Shown: positions 34,329-48,118, numbered from the stretch's first letter. The stretch is 64,000 nucleotides of DNA from Branchiostoma floridae (GCF_000003815.2 NC_049986.1:14461933-14525932), one strand, 5' to 3'. Notes: generated by a model from the letters alone, not told the origin. Numbers and translations: made by a program.

Positions 34329-36099
34329 CTTAAACATAACTTTGGGGAAAAGTTATTCCTCAATGTGTGCAACAGTATAAATCATGATGTAGCCTTGCAA
34401 CTTGACAGTACATGTATAACACAGTCGTGGAGTGGGTGTAGTAAGATGAAACAAAACTAAAAGCAACTGTCTTCCTATCCAGATTTAGCATACTGAAAAG
34501 CTACATGTGTACTCTTCCACTTGTTAGGACAAGAAAGTTGGATACTGTCACAGTGTAACATTACCTGCAATAATTCATCTTTACTACTACTTCAACATGT
34601 ACATCATCATCAACATGTACAAGAAACAGTAAACGTAGTTCACCACAGGTTGATACTACTACCTAAGACAGCTTGAAACATTTTCAGATCCATTATACAA
34701 GTCAGCAACAGTTTAAGTGCCAACAATCCAGCTTCAAACTCTAAAATTTCTGGTTCCTATGCAGGGACATTTACCACCTAACTGCACACAATTTCAACTG
34801 TGCAAACAGTGAGCACATAAAATAAACGTCCTACATCAAGGATGATGAATACTTCATAAAATTGGAATTGGAAAGACATTTAAGGGACGCTCAACCAACG
34901 AGACAGATTATACACTAAATTGTAAGCAATCATGCTTCTTGGTGGCTAGCATGTGAGGAATACATAACAAGTCATCAAGTGGATATCATCACAATCAGCA
35001 ATCTTCACTCGTCTGGTTAGTTCATGACAGAGAATTAATTTCCAATTCCATAGAACATGGTCCTCCAATAGTGTTTCAGTCTCCAAAGGATGGCAGTCTA
35101 TTCCATGGAAAGGTTAGAGACTCAGCTAACCTTTTATTCATAAGTTCATACGGGTCAGTGGCAGCGGAAAGTTGTGGTCATGATGAAAGAATAATGTGCA
35201 GATGCGGCCGTGTCAGGGGTCATTACCCCCCCAGGACCCATCCAATCTCCAGAATAAATTGATTTTGCTTTGTTGAAAATGGACATTACATGTATACAAT
35301 TGGAAGTGACAGAATAAGAAATCATCCAGTTATATGCACCACAAAAAAGGCAGACAATATGACAAGGCTTGGTGAGGCAGGTTCAGCACTTTCAACATAT
35401 TTTGGACAAAGCATTTTTCTGGGAAATCTTTCTTTGATTTTTGTTACTTAAGGCTTCAGTAACAAAATGGCTACCTGTGGGTTACTTAGGTTCAGTGACC
35501 CAGGGAATCACTGACAGTTAATCATGTTCAGGGTCAAATATTGATAGATGAAACAAATTTTTCAACAAAAGGGAATGGAATCGATGAATAATACTTACTG
35601 CTTTTCAATTTTGTGAAACTATGCATTATGTTTCCTCGACACTTTTATTGTTTCAAGTCAAAGCCACTTTGTAGTTAGGCACGGATTGAATGGTGTTTAA
35701 CACTGTTGCATGAAATATAATCCAAGCTTTCAGCCTCATCACTACATTGTAAGCCTTCATAGTTAAGCCAAAGTAGTACCACAGTTTGATATGCTCTGGT
35801 GAGAGCAACCCTGAAGAACATAACACTCACTTTTAGAGGCAACCTTTAATCTTCCTAATGTCAGAAGCTGATTAGAACTGGGTGTTACATTGTATAATCA
35901 GGCAACGACTCTGAGAGGGTCAAACAAGTGCAAGAATGTAGCAGAGTGCCCATGCATGATTGTACAGTATCTGGCGCCACTACAGATTTTGAATTCGACT
36001 AAGCATCTAAGCAAAAGCGATGTTACTCGTGTCTAATTATCTAGTAGGTCATCTGAACACTTAACAGCACTTAGGGCTGCTGACATGTACGTAGGCACT

Positions 36100-37400
36100 C
36101 CCACCAACACTTTATGGACAGAGCCACTGAGACTTCTGGTTTCCTCCTTTCCAGGAAATCGAAATGGCACAGTATCTATAATTTACGTAAGTACCAGAGA
36201 TTCCTGGAACTCGAAGCGGAACAGTGCTCGAATCATCATCATCATCATCTATCTTCCCTGGCGGGCGGAGTGAGGCGTTGCACAACATCTCTCCACAGCA
36301 CACGGTCTCGAATACCACATTGCCTAACAGCAATGGCAGCCATTACTAATGAAAAGGGTCATTCACCTCAAAGTACATTTGTAGCAAACATTCAACCTAC
36401 AACCTGCATCAGAATGTAAGACTGCTGAAGCCACCATAAGATTCATCCAGAAACTCTAGCCCACAAAACTCTCTGTTTATCTAACTGCTGTTATAAGATT
36501 TTATATTAACATTGTTTTAGGCTGTTTCTATCTTAAATCATTCATTGCCAAGTGTTATGATGAGCGTTGTAAAAAATCAATGCAATTCAGCCCCTACAAG
36601 GACCTGCAAAGTTGATTGAGAAATAAAGTTTGAAAGTTTAGAGTAGGCAAGCAGGCATAAATCTTGCATGAAGGACATGTCTACACAGCTTGGGTTAAGT
36701 TCATCCTTGTCAAATGCTTTTTGAATGTGTAGGTTGAAGGAAGTGAGAATCCTAAATCATATTGATTTCCTAAGCAGCTTGCTCGTTGGCCATAGGCAAT
36801 ATATGGTAATACGGTTGATGTGAACACAAAAGGACAAGTGGATTTAGAAAATAATGTGCAATACATGAGAGTTGATTCACCCAAAAGCTGCTTATATGCA
36901 TCATGATCAGATCTATATCATCAACTTTTCCATACTCCTACATACAATGTTACATGTACATGTATATGTCACTTTAGGCCAAGACTGAGTCACTGAGACT
37001 TCTGTATGGTTTCTCCCTTTCCTAGAAATCAAAACAACAAAGTGTTTAAATTGTAAGTAGCAGTGTTCAATTGTACACCAGAAATGATAGTGATTACTCA
37101 TTCGTCATTCACCCCAAAGCAGCCAACAAACTTTTGGCAGGCAGACAGAACGATGATAAATCTTGCATGAAGGACAGGTCTACACAGTTTGGGTTAAGCT
37201 CATCCTTGTCAAATGATTTTTGCATAATCTGAGAGATGTGAAGTTCCTAAATCATATCAATTTACTAAGCAGCTTGTTTAATTGGCCAAAGGCTATATAA
37301 GGTAATATGGTTGATAATACTTAATATGAGTCCATGTCAAGAAAGTTAGAAAACAACGTGGGTCAATACACCGAAGGTGGTTCAACCAAAAGCTGCTCAA
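36100..37400. repeat. Segmental tandem duplication, period about 860 and 490 bp
   Basis: The block cactgagacttctg...tttcctccctttcc...gaaatc occurs near 36117 and 36990. The block ataaatcttgcatgaaggac, acacag.ttgggttaag, catccttgtcaaatg, ctaagcagcttg occurs near 36657 and 37157. A tcatcatc microsatellite (36232-36250) lies inside the first block. Confidence 0.7.
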
Positions 37401-37690
37401 TATATGCAACACTTGTATGGCCCTTTTCACTACTTGTATGGCTTTTCAGTTCTTGTACATATATGGCCCTTTTCAGCAGGTGTATGACCCTTTAGGCATG
37501 GGTCAATGCAGGAAAGGTGATTCACACAAGATCCACCAAAGGTGGTTCAACCTAAAGCTGCTGAATATATGCACTACTTGTATGGCCCTTTTCACTACTT
37601 GTATGGCCGTTTTCAGCATGTGTATGGCCCTTTAGGTGTGGGTCAATGCACAAAAGGTGATTCACACAAAATCCACTAAGTACACATGCA
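37376..37690. repeat. Tandem duplication, period 165 bp, with internal sub-repeats
   Basis: ggtggttcaac starts units at 37376 and 37541; both continue aaagctgct-aatatatgca and ggtcaatgca-aaaggtgattcac. Inside each, acttgtatggcccttttca recurs two or three times. Confidence 0.85.
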
Positions 37691-40192
37691 TCACATATCA
37701 ACTTTTCTGTACTTCTGTTTCCTGAGGCCAAGATAAAGACTTGTTTCTCTAGAATGATACATCAGCCAAGCTTCTGAAGGTTGAACTGCCCTTTGGGGTC
37801 TCGTGCTACATTATTTGTCAGCGAGCATTTATCTAAGTTCCTGTCCGCAAGCTACGCATCATCCTTTTGATCCAAGTAGTTTTTCAGTTGGAGGTCTGTC
37901 AAGTTCATTGACTTGGGCAATTTGTAGTCTGGCCAAGTACATTCCTGGTGGAAAAGTTATACTGTCTAACAGTTATTGACACCAAATGTGTTTATCTCTG
38001 ATCGTCTGAATATGCATTTTGTACTGTAACCATGGTAAATACAATCTAGTGCTCACAGCCAGCAATACATTTATGTATGTGTAGCATGCTGACTGATAAA
38101 ACCAACACAATTACCGTAGCAACAGGAGATACAGGTGCTGTATAATAGAGGCCACTGTCAGACACACAGGGTTCATTCAACCTAGTTCATTCAACCCAGT
38201 TCAATCAACCCGTCAGTTCTTCATGGCTGGGGTGACAGTTCTCACCTGATCTCCAATCTAAAACAACTGCTTCCACTAATGCATTTTGTGCAGGTGGGCA
38301 CTGAGGGGGGCAACGTGGGAGACACAAGGGGGAGCAATAAAGTACTCTGTTTATTGGCAAGAGACTACTTGTACACTTCAATGCAGAGAAATGCCAAATT
38401 TGGAACGCAAGGAAACGGCTCCCACTACAGCTGTTACAACTAATGCATGTAGGGACTTGCGTCACCAGGCTTCGAGAGTTGTTGTTCAAAAGAAGTCGTG
38501 ATCAATCTGAAGAAGATTTGTAATCTTCTTATGTGAATATGATTTACATATACCAGACTCTCTCCCGACTATGGTTAGAAGTGACTTGGGGGCTAGATCG
38601 GCTGTAGTCGGCTGGCGTTCCGCTGAGTTGGCTGATGTTTACCTGCATGAGCCAAATGTTTTGAAATGTTCAAAACATTCGGCTCTGCACGGCAGGTCTG
38701 GAATAGGTTGGCTAGTGATCTGCTGGTGTTTAAAATTGGCTCAATTGGCTGGTGTTCAGCTGTTGTTCAGGAGTAAGTCAGCAGTTAAATTCAACTCTAA
38801 ACCACGCCATAACCACTGCTGACTTACATGTACCACCTCCTTGCATGTACTCACAGCTAGCCCCCCCCCAAAAAAAAAACCCACAAAAATGGAGAACTAG
38901 AAGCCAAGCAGTTACTTTGGTGTAGTAAAGTTTGGCAGCTCCTCCTTCCTAGGACATGTCAGGTGCATTTCACATTCTGTATAATGGCAACACCAAGAAG
39001 AATTAATGTTGACAACATAATATAGGTCGGTTATTTGTCAAGAGAGCACATTATAATAATAAAGGCCCAGTAATATCCCATACTCCAACTACATGGTAAA
39101 ACTAAATGACATGTTTTATGTCAGAATTCAATGGCATGAACTTTTCCACTGTGCCTTAGTGTATTACCTAAATGAAAAATGTTGCTTTTGATTTCTCTCT
39201 CTATCTCTCTGTGTGTTTGTGGTGGATATTTGAGATCTGCATAACTCATCAATAAGAACCTCTAGATAGGTTGTGATCAAGGTACATGCATTTAGAATTA
39301 TCATGGTCATATTTAATTGCTTCTTCTCAAAGCTGCATTAATTTATTCCATGTTCTCTTAACAAGTACATGTATCATTACTTTATTAAAAACATGGTATG
39401 CATTTTCTGTGCCAATGTATTCAAAATTAGTGACAAGCAGTAATGATAAGTCAATAGAAATAGCTGAATGTGGACTGAACCACACTGCACTTGGAGTACA
39501 ATGACCTTCCCATATGGCACTCCCGGACAAAAGCCCTTGTTCACATTGGGCACTTGTCCAGCAGCATCCTCCTCAATAGCAGGCAGCATCTATTCTTGTT
39601 CATGTACATTTGACAGAAACATGTAGTCTGTCATGAAGCAAGTTATATCCAATATTGCCTCTGGTGCACCCTTCGCTCGACTAATATCTTTATTTGCCCA
39701 AACAGTAAAGATGCAAAGATTTACAATGGCCACGTTTTTATTGTTTGCTCATAAAGCTGTTGTAGTGATTACATTTCCTCTGACACAAATCAGTATTGAC
39801 TGCTCCTGATGAGATCACAGATCGTGGACTAAAATGGAAAGTTCTCCCAGCATTCTATCAGTAAAGTTGTACAAGTATTGATTTTCATGTGCACCAAGGA
39901 ATATTCAAGATCGTTTAAAATCAAGTTTTATCAGCATGGGGCCCTTGATATAGTTCTAATTGATTTTTGGTGTTATGAGAATTCCTAATAAATCTGAGGC
40001 TGCGCAGCACACACACCAGTTAAGAGGGATTACATTGTAAACGGTGACGGTTGTTGACCCTGTAAAATATTTCACACACTATATTGAGATGTTGGAACTT
40101 TGGGAGTGACTGGAACAGGACGAAATATTTACAGAATATTAAGTAAAATACATGTATATTATTGTTTTATTCAATTTTGCATATTTGTAGCT

Positions 40193-40304
40193 AATTCTGT
40201 CAAATACATCTGCATTTTCTTGCCTATGCAACCAATGGAGAGGTTAGTTTTGCCCACATCCAAAGTTGCATAGGCAAGAAAATGCAAATATATTTGACAG
40301 AATT
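40193..40304. mobile_element. MITE-like inverted repeat
   Basis: 112 bp. Left arm aattctgtcaaatacatctg to tgcctatgcaac; right arm gttgcataggcaagaaaatg to tatttgacagaatt; the 40-base arms pair with a few mismatches around a 32-base loop. Confidence 0.8.
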
Positions 40305-40351
40305 TTATTCATCATGTAATAAGTTCCCATTCAGTGGGAGCAACTTTCAAG

Positions 40352-40402
40352 AGAGCGAGAGAGCTCTCTCTCTCTCTCTCTCTAGCACGCTCTCTCTCTC
40401 CC
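40352..40402. repeat. (GA)n/(CT)n microsatellite
   Basis: gagagcgagagagctctct then a long ct run, interrupted by agcacg and resuming. The GA-to-CT switch makes it self-complementary. Confidence 0.9.
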
Positions 40403-41289
40403 AACCCAACCTTCCCATCTTGTCAATCTATCTGTTACCCCATCTTCCACCTCACATCCTGTCACTGAACAGTATTTAAAAAAAACTGTGGATTCACACA
40501 AAGAAAAATGTACATGTAGACCAAAAACTATACTTTCATTTCCACAGGGATCATAAAGGCATGCTTGAATGCTTAACCCATTATATCAAGTTTGTGTAGC
40601 CTATAGCTAAGCCTAATAAATCCTTGAAGTCAGAGTTTTCTGGGACAAGAGCCAAAGATGACCACCTGTTGGCGGTTCATTTATCAAAAAGCCAACCAGA
40701 AGTCCAGAAAGTTCTGTGGTCAAATTCTTCAAGATGTTATTGATTGTGGTGGTCATATGATGGAAGAGCGAGTAATTTGTATGGATTTTTCTTTCAAGTG
40801 GAGCAAATACTGCTGCCAATATCAAAAGGCACTGCTAGACTAGAAGCTGAGTGAATTGGCATCTCCAGTGTGTGAAATGGACACTTGAAGATTAACTTTT
40901 AAACTGAGATTTGTGAAGTTGTTCTTTGGGATCATGAGGCTGGAAACAGCAAGTTTTACAAGCATGAAACTGGAAAATTTACCTTTAAGTGAGGGAGAAA
41001 AAAGATGCATTGCTCTTTTACTTACTGGAGCTACATTAAATCCATTGAAATGTGGATCATGTTTTATTTTGTCTCATGGTGATTTCATGCAATATTCTAT
41101 TTATTAAAAATGGTACCTTCCTATCATACTGCAAGATCACTAATCGAGCATTTCTATGTCCGTGAGGCAAATCCATCAAATCAATAGGAAGTGGACATAG
41201 TAGAGATTACATGTAATGGGAGTTTGTACAGCAAAGCCGGCATGAAATAGGCATTTATCTGCATGACCCTAACTGAGGGGGGCCTTGTA

Positions 41290-41385
41290 CTGTAAGCCTT
41301 TCATTTAGTGGGGATTTAGCCTGTAGCCTTGAGCTGCCAGTGCAGACCATCAACCACTGTGCTGACCAGGAACCACTGGGTGGAG
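41290..41385 (-). repeat. Possible degenerate tRNA-derived SINE
   Basis: On the - strand: ggtcagcacagtggttgatg (A-box-like), then about 25 bases on ggctacaggctaaatcccc (weak B-box). Only composition and spacing support it. Confidence 0.25.
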
Positions 41386-41737
41386 GAATATTTCTCTTTT
41401 TTATGTCAACATCTTTCTTTTGCTTTGGGGGGGCATAGGAACTGTTGTATGATTATAGTTTTGAAGACAGTCAAAATTTATTGAAGCACAAATAATATAC
41501 TGGACAACCATTGTTGTAATGGGTGGTCACATTCCAATGATCATAACATTTAAGGTTTGATATCAATACGAAATGAGCAAACACATTGGCCAACTATCTC
41601 CAAGTATCATAGCATTATCATACTTATTATTTTGGTTATTTATTTATTTGCAAAACGTGACTAGGACATTACACTGACGCTTAAGGCAGCAATTGCTGTT
41701 TTGGTTATGGGATATGTTATGATATAAAAAATATATA

Positions 41738-41905
41738 GGCCGCCCAAGAGGGAGATGGGAAGGTCAGGTCTTCAACACACTCAAGGAGCTGGGGGTCTCC
41801 AAATCTGACTGGACTGTCTATGCCCAGTGCAGAACAATGTGGCGAGAACTGTCCAAACTGTCTGTAGCCACCACGCATCAACTCATGATGCAAGGGAACG
41901 ATTGA
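41738..41905 (+). pseudogene. LINE reverse-transcriptase C-terminal remnant
   Basis: 56 codons to TGA 41903-41905 read GRPRGRWEGQVFNTLKELGV, WTVYAQCRTMWRELSKL. The basic GRPRxRW motif followed by a short W-rich tail is typical of the end of non-LTR retrotransposon polyproteins. No catalytic domain upstream: the sequence before 41738 is AT-rich and has none. A 5'-truncated copy, as is usual for LINEs. Confidence 0.65.
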
Positions 41906-44900
41906 TTAAAATAATGCTCTTCGTGTCATTCAGTCTCTTAGAATTAACAGGCAAATGGAAATCGAATACTTCATTAGCATTTAAGCAATAAGTACAACAT
42001 ATACTACTGTGGGACCTCTGCAGTGTTTTCTTCTGCTACCGCATGGTGAAGACAAAAAAGTTACCGTAGGACTTTTCCAACTGTAATCTCTAGGTGGTCG
42101 TTACCAAAACAAATGTCTTAAGACCCCAGCTTGGATGAAGTGCCATTAAAGGCTTAATGCTTCTCCCACACTTAAGACACAGGTGCAGATGAAAGGCTAC
42201 CGAAAGAGAAGGATGCTTGGAGGGACAACTGAGGCGAAAACAACGATCCCCATAAACAGTGATGTGGTCATTGGGGCTGACATACAAGAGATAGATAAAG
42301 GTATTAGCTGTGAAGTAGGTCATCAGTGAACCACAGAAGGGGCACGTAGGCACTCTCATGTGTCCAGCTACACGTAGAGGGTAACGTTAACGCATAGGTT
42401 ACCATATAGGTGAAGCATTTATCTAAAGGCAGGAGACCTAGCACATATATGTTTTACATTTGTATACGGACCATCTTTTTCTTTCTTCTCAGACCTTGAT
42501 TAAGATCGTCTCCTTTCCTACATTTTTTTAACGACCATGTACATATATGTGGCCAAGAGCCGTTTCTTCATATTAATTTGTGGAGCCAATATGTCTACAT
42601 TAACATGCCATCCCCGTCACAGCTTTTATAGCTACAGACTTGATGTGTGATATTAAGGATTTGATAGGTTTTCATATCCAGTGCCTTTCCAATTCTAAAT
42701 GCCCAAGTTACTGTGTCTTTAGATCTGACAACCATGGCAACAATATACTGAAAAAATTTCATCACTTTTGGCAGTTGACATTTGAAGACTGCACAGTTCA
42801 TGGGATTGTTGTAGTTTCTTCATTAGTGCTGCTGCCCCTCCTGTGATCTCAGCTAACTAGGCAATATTACAAAGTACAAGGGCACATATTACAGTACACT
42901 TAAATATTGTCATCTTTTATTTCATTAAAAGTTTTGATTTTGGTAAGCCCTGGATAGCATATCTGAGAATCTTATCATGAAGGCAGCAGATGGATGACTG
43001 AACTGAACTGCAGCAGAGTTATTAATTACCTCCAGTTTGCGTAATCAAAATTATGGAAATTGGATATAGCATTTAATTCTGTCTATGATAGCTTAAGCTA
43101 CCTACATGAACATACCAAGAATCATGATGATCTGTTGACCCCTTCTTGTCTCCTCATTCAAAGTTTGAAATAAAACTGGCCCCTGCATTTTTCCCCCAGG
43201 GGGCCCAAACCTATCACACTTACTCGAGCTCTCTGCCCCAAGATATATCTACCACTAGAAAATCACAAGTACAACATGTCCAGTCCACAAAATATCCAAA
43301 CCCGAAGTTCTGCTGCAGTACAGTAACAAGCCCCTAGGGGACCCAAAAACTTTGAATTTTGAAGTCTCATATTTTTAAGACCTACCCACAGTCCTAGGAC
43401 AAATATCAAGACACACAATGTCATACAGACACACACTCCCAAAAACCTCCTTGGTGAAGATAAAGATGCATCAGATGCTTGAAGGGATAACCGAAGTTAG
43501 ACAAGCTTATTCAGTTACAGGTGATCTAACTTCTACTTGGCATCTACCTAATATTCTTTCTGGTGACAGACAACCTAAGACTTTCTGAAATAGCTTTGGA
43601 ATCCCTGATCATAACTTTCATTTGGGCACAGGAGCAATATACTAGTATTGTGAACAAAAGTCTAAGCTACACGTTCATCATGCATGTCTTAGAAAAGCCT
43701 GGCGCAGGCCCGTATGATACATAATTAGTCAAGCCGCAGGAGTATACATGTTGCAACACAAGTCATCACAATAATGTTCCAGGCAGCTTGTTGCAATAGT
43801 CATATGCTGGCTGCTACTGGAAAGACTTGCTCTGCATGGTACTTGATTTTTTTGCCCCATAATTAATAAACCAATTCAATATCTTTTTTATGTGTCCAAC
43901 TATACTTAGTTTTCTACATTGATCTTTAATATATTCTCTATGTCTTGTGGCATTAACAGGCACAGCACAGAGCTGTAATAATTTGTAGCTACAGTATACA
44001 AAGTGAAAACTGCTGGCAGAACTTTTGTTTTTGAACCAGAGCTGTCCCCAAACTTTAATTTGTTCTTGTCTCTCTTATCGTTTAGGAGCCCACTTCTATT
44101 GTTTAATCTGCCATTTCAAACTTACAAAAATACATTTTCACCAATTTCATATCATGAAGCTTAATTTTTTTGGATGGACAGGGTAAAATCCTTTCTATCC
44201 CAGGACAGAGGGATGGTTCTTGGAGACAGCCTGTTTCAAAAATAGCTCAATTCTGCTTTATGCATGTCTCAAGAGGCCCATTTTACCAAGTGCAAGACTT
44301 AGTCAGTTGAGCAATATTATGGGCAGTGGCCTATGCCAAATCCTTCCACGAATCTAAGCTACTTTTAACCATGACATTATGGCCTCTGCATAAAGAAAAG
44401 TTCAAACATACGTCTGCACCGTACTTCTGATGACGGTAGAGCCTTCTGGGAAGCAGGTGCTGGGAAAAGATAACAGGCAAGGATGCCAATTTGCGTCTTG
44501 TGGCCATTCCCTGCTGCCCTAAAGATTCCTACACTTACATATGATACATCGAGCCCATTACTCAGTTGGTAACTTTTCTCCATTTGCACTTGGCTACTTT
44601 CAAAAACCCAGGAAAGGTTAGAGCACCATCTTGTATAGGAGGGATTTCTACTGAAATAACGAGCATTCTCACTTGGCTCATTGGATTTTCTCCCATCAGA
44701 GTATGATACTAGTATTACTTCTATACTAAGAAGAGTCATATCTAATGGGACGATTCATGTTAAATGAGATACTAACAACAAAGCGATATCCTGAAGTGCT
44801 TTTGCTATGTCAATAAAAGTCTCATTGTGAGAAAAGGTTAGTGACTTGCTTTCTTGTTATCTCCACAAACCATGTGCAAGATAAACAGGCATCTTTTCAG

Positions 44901-45325
44901 GGGCAAATCCTTTACAGAGGAAGATGACACTGAAAAGATAAGAGTCTGAAGATATGATTGGACAAGTCCATAATAGAGTATATACCATTGTTCAGCAACC
45001 TTAAAAAATGCAACTCTTACAAATATGATACAAGACAGCAACTCTGCAAAAATCCATGATAACATTCTTCAAGTACAAAATACAGCTGACATTACAGATT
45101 ACAATTAAGTATCACCCAGATATTGACATACAATAAAGAACAAATCATGGCGAGAAAAAACTTAGTGGGGTCTTGAGGCAAAACGAGAACCACACCTACA
45201 ATGAACAAGAAGTGGTCCAGGTACATGGGACATCCAAACTATTTGATGTGCAGGCAAGTTTACGTTTAGAAGCTATATTATCAGACATTTAGAAAAGTAG
45301 ATAATTCAAATGGCTACATGTAGAC
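41906..45325. other. Long non-coding stretch
   Basis: No exon supported. The 120-codon - strand frame at 44377-44739 is the longest, but shows no domain, coiled coil, signal peptide or splice context, and chance explains it. Confidence 0.5.
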
Positions 45326-45327
45326 AA

Positions 45328-45382
45328 TTTTTCCCATTGACAAAAGCATTAAGATTCCTGTTTATAGTGGCAACCTTTCCGC
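45328..45382. repeat. Fragment of the 29400-type repeat
   Basis: tttttcccattgacaaaagc and tatagtggcaacctttcc align with 29465-29522. It stops just before the inverted-repeat element at 45400. Confidence 0.55.
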
Positions 45383-45399
45383 ACAGACCAGCTTTTATC

Positions 45400-45626
45400 T
45401 AGTCTCCAAGCAGACCCTACAGTGCCTTAGAAATAGTATCAAAGCTTAGTCTCCAAGCAGACCCTACGGTGCCTTAGAAATAGTATCAAAGCTGGCCAGG
45501 GACTTAGTATAGTGGCTCCGGTACCCGTTTGACTCCCTTAGCCGGCTATCTCCCTTTGGCCGGCTATTCTCCTTTGCCAGCTTTGATACTATCTCTAAGG
45601 CACCGTTGGGTCTGTTTGGAGACTAC
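45400..45626. mobile_element. Inverted-repeat element with duplicated left arm
   Basis: Left arm tagtctccaagcagacccta to gtatcaaagctggc (45446-45494) pairs over about 49 bases with gccagctttgatactatctc to ggagacta (45575-45626). An extra copy of the left arm sits immediately before it (45400-45446, period 47). The loop carries a tandem of agccggctat. Confidence 0.88.
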
Positions 45627-48052
45627 TTTTATCAGCTACCTGAGTGTTTGATGTTGTCTGTTTTGAGAGGTCCTGAAGGGACCTGCCTGGAAACTACTCA
45701 ACTGTTCCAGCAGGAAAAGTTAACTCCTCATGGCAAACTCAAGCTTGTTTCAAGAAGCAAGAACATTAAGACTTAGTGTACCCTTTCAAGGCCATACCCT
45801 TTCATGGTTGCTCGAACCTTACTCCAAAACCAGTGATGCATTTATACTCATAATCTGACCAAAGGGTGCCGAAATCCCAGACATCAAAATATCAAAAGCA
45901 GTCAAATTGCCCAGGAGGTCCGAAAATGCTGTGTAGATTGATTTGCGGGGTGAGAAAGTCTCAGAGGAAATCAGACCTATCCCTTGACCTTGGAATCACG
46001 ATGGTTTGATGTAAACGAGGTGCAACTGCACTATCGTCTTTAACTACAGCCCAAAGAGCCGGAACTGTGCAGTCCATTAAGCAAACTTAGCTGTGAGTTT
46101 ACATACTAAGCATGTGCCTCAGCTGTGCAAGGATTTTGGACAAGATTGAGCATAAAAGTTTATAGATCTATGATATATTCCTACCATTTTGACTTTGAAA
46201 CGCCTAGGATATAAGATGGTACATGTAAATGTATCTGTTTATGAAGAAAGTGTTGGCTTTATCTTCTTAATTCAAGATTGATCAACTTCCAAAAGTTAAG
46301 GTACAATCAAATGTTGACTGTCTTCAGCTTTTTCTACAATGTACATTGCGTAGGTGTATGGAAACAGTTTCCCTGGAGATGTTTTACTTTCTATTGCAAG
46401 AGACTTAGTCAGTACTGAATTAAAAAAATTGTCCCCAAAATCCAACCAGGCATGCCAGATCACGGCACGCTGGATCACGGCACGCCCCAAAATGGAAATT
46501 TGGACATTAAGTTGAGACATATTATTATCATACATAAGAAGGAAAATGTATTTAGATCAAGTACTGCAATAAACCATAGGTGAACTTAAGATAGAAAAAT
46601 AGTAGGAGTTATGAATCAGAAAACAAAGTGAAAGGATGGTCATAAACTTGAGTATGCTGTGGTGTCTCCCTGTGGTTAGCCTTGGGGCAAGTGAAATGTC
46701 AGCGGCCCCATTGGTAGGCTGGACCCTTAATCTCAGACTCAGAACCAGATCCTCTTGATACCATTCTTAGTTGCTATAAAGTACAGAGGCCAGGGTAAGC
46801 TTTTAGCCCATCTCTTACAAAGATATGCCTGAGGCCTTGACCTTTTGACCTAAGGCCACGGCAAGTAAATTTTTTGGATGACATCCTCTACAGAGTGACT
46901 CAAAATTTAACGTGAGCAGACTCCAACTAATGTGAGGGGTAAAACATCTTACAAAACAAGGTAGCTAAAATAACGTTAACATGCACAAATTGTCATATTA
47001 GAGATCATAAAGCAAGGTTGTAAGTTAACAAGAATGGAAGTGACAAAACTTGGTATCACATCCAAGTTTTTATTCCTGTGTTCATGAAGTAAACAAAGTT
47101 ACACTAGTGTGATAGCCGTGAATCACCTACCAAGTTGGCAACTACATACTGTCTCACTCATGGCTGCCATACTAGTGTCACTAAATTTGCAATTACCAAA
47201 TTAGTGATTCACTTCTACAACCAAATTCATGACAGGTATCGACTGGCTACCTTTAACTGAAGAAGAAGAAAATCACTAGTGTCAGAGGACACGTGGTTGC
47301 TTGGGACAGTATGGGATGAAAAATGACCGGGACTGTTTCAGTCGGCTTGTGACAGGAGGTGCTTGCCTGCACCAGGAGGTTGCCTGACTAGGTTTGACTG
47401 CATTGAATTTCAAGGCTACTAAAAGATCAACATTCGATTTTCTCATATCCTTGTCATGTTGATCATCTCTGGAGGGGTACAGAATTTCCTGTTAAATTTC
47501 ATTAAAAAAAATTATAATGATTTCAAAATAGGTGAAAATCCCAGCAAGCTCTGATGTCATCCATGAAATTTACTTGCTGTGTCGTAAATGACAATTGGAT
47601 ATCAATCCCAAATTCAATGCAATAGAATTTAAGGAAACAGAAAATGCAGGCAAGGCAGGATAGATTCATTATATCGCTTTGCTGTGAATACTTCAGTTTC
47701 AAAACTAATTTGTCAATATAATGTATGTGGCAGTATTGTTGACACTGGATATGTTAGAACATTGTCACTTATTGTGAGGTTAAGTACACAACACATACAT
47801 TCAAAGACAAGGTGAATTTGGATTCAAAATATTCCATATGTACCTAGTATTCAGATTGACTACTGTTGCTCAATGGCAGTATATTCACCATTGAATAGTT
47901 TTGTAACCGTAACCAGAAACACAACATTTTTTTTGCTAGGCCCAAGCACCCTACATGGTGAAATACTATCTTACCAGAAAATCATTCACATTATTCCCGT
48001 CATTAAGCATGCAGATAAATAACATTTATGACATGATAAACCTTTTTTCTAG

Positions 48053-48118
48053 GAAAGGCAAGATGAGGACAAGGGCACGGAGCTTTGGGCGTCTATCTGA
48101 TGATGAGACATTACAGGG
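48053..48118 (+). other. Candidate isolated exon, low confidence
   Basis: A strong acceptor (ccttttttctag) is followed by an open frame KGKMRTRARSFGRLSDDETL and a possible donor (cagg|ggtaat or cagggg|taatt, unclear). Composition is more coding-like than its surroundings. No neighbour exon was found on this strand and I do not recognise the peptide. Confidence 0.2.

Noticed and set aside
38570-38830. Quasi-repeats of ggctggtgttc with an 83-codon + strand frame
   Set aside because: Low-complexity wording of the same short motif; no domain content or regular period.
44377-44739. 120-codon open frame on the - strand
   Set aside because: The longest frame in the right part, but no motif, domain, coiled coil or signal peptide, and no splice context. 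A frame of this length is expected by chance in 45 kb of non-coding DNA.
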